Assembly: GCA_964552655.1 (NCBI GenBank)
Contig: CAZKHG010000009.1
Coordinates: 33,528-97,527 of the forward strand
Length of the DNA: 64,000 bases
From: CAZKHG01 sp964552655
GTDB lineage: Bacteria; Bacteroidota; Bacteroidia; Bacteroidales; Tenuifilaceae
Reading direction: 5' to 3'
Position numbers and translations under genes: made by a program. Positions 61,814 through 64,000 of this stretch are shown in pieces. Each line of letters starts with the position of its first letter. The stretch's first letter is position 1. The notes below the pieces were generated by a model that saw only the letters and a program-made list of their open reading frames with translations, made no database searches and was not told where the DNA came from.

Positions 61814-64000
61814 TTATAATCCATAATTATTTGGCACATGATACTGAGGACCTGTTTCGGGTGTTTTATAAATTGTTACAGTTGCCGAACCGGTGATACT
61901 AGAGGCCAAACAGCTGGTTGCGTCACTAAGAGTTGTTATTACATAATTATATATTGTAGAAGTTGTTGGGCCAAGCCATACAGAATAAGCAGCAGGTATG
62001 TTATATGTGTATGCCGATCCTGATATTGCCGCAACTCCTGTTTCGCTCCAGGTATTTCCTTGTCCATCCTGCATGGTGAAGTTAAAAGGCGGAGTACCTG
62101 TAAAAGTAATGCTGATTTGCACCAGATCCTGATCACACGCAGGGGAACTCGTTAATAAACCAGAAATTGAAGATGAAGGTAAAGAAACTACGGTTACAGA
62201 GGGAAGGGTTGATGTTGGTATTTCAAGTTGACAACCACTATTGTATGCAAGCACATTAAATGTGTAAACACCCGCAGGAGAAAGGCCGCCGGTTGGAATA
62301 GAAATGTCAGAACCATTCCCGGGAACAGCAGAACCTATATTAACATCGCCATTGTCGTTGCGCAGCTGGTAAGAAATTCCGGATTCAGAATTACTAACAA
62401 CAATATTGGTAGAAGAGCCATCACAAATTGTAAGGACCGCGGGGGTTACAGATCTGTCATTTGGCATCGGGCTAATATAAAAATTTTGAGTTGCATCTGT
62501 ATATATACCAGGAGAGCCAGAACCTATAATGTGTTCACGAACCGTAAGGGATGCATCGCCAGTTGAATTCCATGTTACGGTGACATTCTGTGGGTCGCTT
62601 ACACTCCAAACATCGCAACCAACACAAGAACCATTGGTTACTGTCCAATAGTAATCATGATTGGTCACATAAGGTGTAGAATACACAACCGTGCTACCAA
62701 TGCAGATGTTTGCAGTTTTGGGTGTAATATCGGGTGCCGGGGTAGAACTTACGTTAATTGCCTGAACATCAGAAGCAGTGCAACCGGATGAAGAAGTTTC
62801 AACCAGTTGTAACTGGTAGGTATCAGGAGTTGCAACAAAAGTAATATTTGTTGGGTTGCTTGTAGAGGTATTGAAGCTTCCTCCAGAAGCCCCTAACCAC
62901 GACCAGTTATAAGAACTACCAACATTTGATGAGGTGGAATAAGAACGCACCTCGCTTGTTCCAACATTAAACGTTCCGGTAATATCAGGAGTATAAGTAT
63001 TTTTAACCGTGATGCTCACCGTGCTTGAGTTGCAGATACCGGCAGTAGAGGCATCAGAAACAGAAACCAATGATAGGGTATAAGGCGAACCGGTAGAACC
63101 ACCAACGTCAGATCCCGTAAGTTGAATAGTATAAGGGGAAGATGTAATTCCCGTTTGGGTGAAATTGGTTGTAGTTCCGCCAGTTGTTCTGTAACTTAAA
63201 GACCAGGGAGATGTCCCGGTAAGATTGACTGCAACAGAGGCAATTTCTCCGTTATCACAGATTGAAACAGGCGTTAAATCAGCAAATGCGGCACTAACAC
63301 CGATTACGCCAAGGGTAAATATATAATCATCCTGGGTAACCGGGGTTGCGGTAGATACAGTACCCGCTGTTGAAGTACCGCTAACAATATTACCTCGCTC
63401 AGACCACTTTGTTGATAGAATTTCATATTCCACCACTCGTAACCGGGATCTTAGGAACGCATCGCTGGTATAGGAGGGAAAAGAAGAGGCGTCCCACCTA
63501 AGGCGAATTTTGGCGGTTGCACCAACCAAAGGACGGGTTATTATCCAATACTCATTGCTACTAACTGCCGTTATTGGAGAATTAAGATTTGTACTTGCTG
63601 TTGGATAGGTTGGATCTGGGTTGGAGTTGAAGTATGATCCGATCCAATAACCAGTACCACCCGTAGTTCCTGAAATAAACAGGGAACCATATCTACTTCC
63701 GCTTCCAATCGGGAAAGTAAAATAAGAACCATTTGTTATATTTTTTCTTAAATAGCCATCAATATAAGACGAAGCGCCACCGCCAATAATTGCAGAAACA
63801 GATGTACTGGTAATTGTGACTAGTTTATTTGAATATGATTTAATATTTCCGCTTGTAAGGTAAAGATACTTTGATATTTGAATACCGGTATTAGCAGAAC
63901 TTGATGCAAGATCAACACCATTTGAATTATTCATTACCAGGGTATAAAACTTTTCAGTTCTTCCTACATTGATTTGTTGAGTGGTGGTTCCCTGAAAATA
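61814..64000 (-). CDS. Large secreted PKD-like repeat protein, N-terminus beyond window
   Basis: The frame stays open to the right edge, so 728 or more residues are seen and the true start lies outside. The visible N-terminal part (about 200 residues) is a beta-rich region of the kind found before PKD repeats in Bacteroidota surface proteins (YFTFPIGSGSRYGSLFISG). Four or five Ig/PKD-like repeats follow, each opening with a Cys motif such as SICDNGE, NICIGST, TICDGSS and PACDQDL. The C-terminus is VTIYKTPETGPQYHVPNNYG, with no obvious type IX sorting domain. Probably cell-surface or adhesive. Confidence 0.85.
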   Translation of the reverse strand, partial: YFQGTTTQQINVGRTEKFYTLVMNNSNGVDLASSSANTGIQISKYLYLTSGNIKSYSNKLVTITSTSVSAIIGGGASSYIDGYLRKNITNGSYFTFPIGSGSRYGSLFISGTTGGTGYWIGSYFNSNPDPTYPTASTNLNSPITAVSSNEYWIITRPLVGATAKIRLRWDASSFPSYTSDAFLRSRLRVVEYEILSTKWSERGNIVSGTSTAGTVSTATPVTQDDYIFTLGVIGVSAAFADLTPVSICDNGEIASVAVNLTGTSPWSLSYRTTGGTTTNFTQTGITSSPYTIQLTGSDVGGSTGSPYTLSLVSVSDASTAGICNSSTVSITVKNTYTPDITGTFNVGTSEVRSYSTSSNVGSSYNWSWLGASGGSFNTSTSNPTNITFVATPDTYQLQLVETSSSGCTASDVQAINVSSTPAPDITPKTANICIGSTVVYSTPYVTNHDYYWTVTNGSCVGCDVWSVSDPQNVTVTWNSTGDASLTVREHIIGSGSPGIYTDATQNFYISPMPNDRSVTPAVLTICDGSSTNIVVSNSESGISYQLRNDNGDVNIGSAVPGNGSDISIPTGGLSPAGVYTFNVLAYNSGCQLEIPTSTLPSVTVVSLPSSSISGLLTSSPACDQDLVQISITFTGTPPFNFTMQDGQGNTWSETGVAAISGSAYTYNIPAAYSVWLGPTTSTIYNYVITTLSDATSCLASSITGSATVTIYKTPETGPQYHVPNNYGL

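Noticed and set aside
62228..62566. Plus-strand frame of about 112 codons opposite the PKD-like gene
   Set aside because: It is the antisense shadow of a strong coding frame, rich in Arg, Cys and Thr with no recognisable domain and no promoter.
1..64000. tRNA, rRNA, CRISPR array, prophage or insertion sequence
   Set aside because: I looked for repeat arrays, T-loop-like sequences, transposase and phage motifs and found none that could be supported.

Overview
The window looks like chromosomal DNA from a low-GC member of the Bacteroidota, probably in or near the Bacteroidales. The evidence is a set of promoters with the phylum-specific -7 element TAnnTTTG, the gene block DUF4271-hemD-rnpA-yidD, an F-type ATP synthase operon headed by a bactofilin and lacking atpD and atpC, lipoproteins and outer-membrane proteins typical of the phylum, and a PKD-like surface protein at the right edge. 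I see no tRNA, rRNA, insertion sequence, prophage or CRISPR array. Nearly all the sequence is coding. The only gene-free stretch above 300 bases is 58803-59236.

Layout. 1-12594 (minus strand) is one export locus: an ABC ATPase, an ABC-2 permease fused to a degenerate M1-peptidase-like region, then a TolC-type channel, an adaptor lipoprotein and two RND permeases; the second permease runs off the left edge. 12818-20903 holds housekeeping and envelope genes: endonuclease IV, a U32 (TrhP-like) protein, DUF4254 with a family-9 glycosyltransferase, a YitT membrane protein, RsgA, an AIM24-like protein and tRNA 2-selenouridine synthase. 20911-25249 (minus) carries a universal stress protein and a translationally coupled polyprenyl synthase / RND-superfamily exporter pair. 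A Na/Pi symporter follows on the plus strand.

27162-32925 (minus) is the ATP synthase operon (bactofilin, AtpI-like, atpB-E-F-H-A-G). 33009-38600 (minus) is a tight four-gene set: a rhomboid protease, a secreted CotH-kinase-like protein, a secreted ankyrin/PPP phosphatase and a TPR/SpoIIE phosphatase. I regard this as the most interesting cluster, a possible envelope phospho-signalling module. An AsmA-like protein and an orphan histidine kinase are encoded divergently from it.

42334-54160 is a long minus-strand series: flippase, dut, EnvC-like factor, RsbW-like kinase, ybeY, mnmG, ade, uvrC, DUF4271, hemD, rnpA, yidD. A perfect 16-bp parS-like palindrome lies just after mnmG. Divergently placed from this series are a cyclophilin lipoprotein, pheS and a Crp/Fnr regulator, which converge on ruvB-nadA. 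The right end has an intergenic region with several symmetric elements and a possible micro-ORF, a BamA/TamA-like barrel, an M24 aminopeptidase and the partial PKD-like protein.

Function names rest on motifs and family resemblance read by eye. No database search was done.
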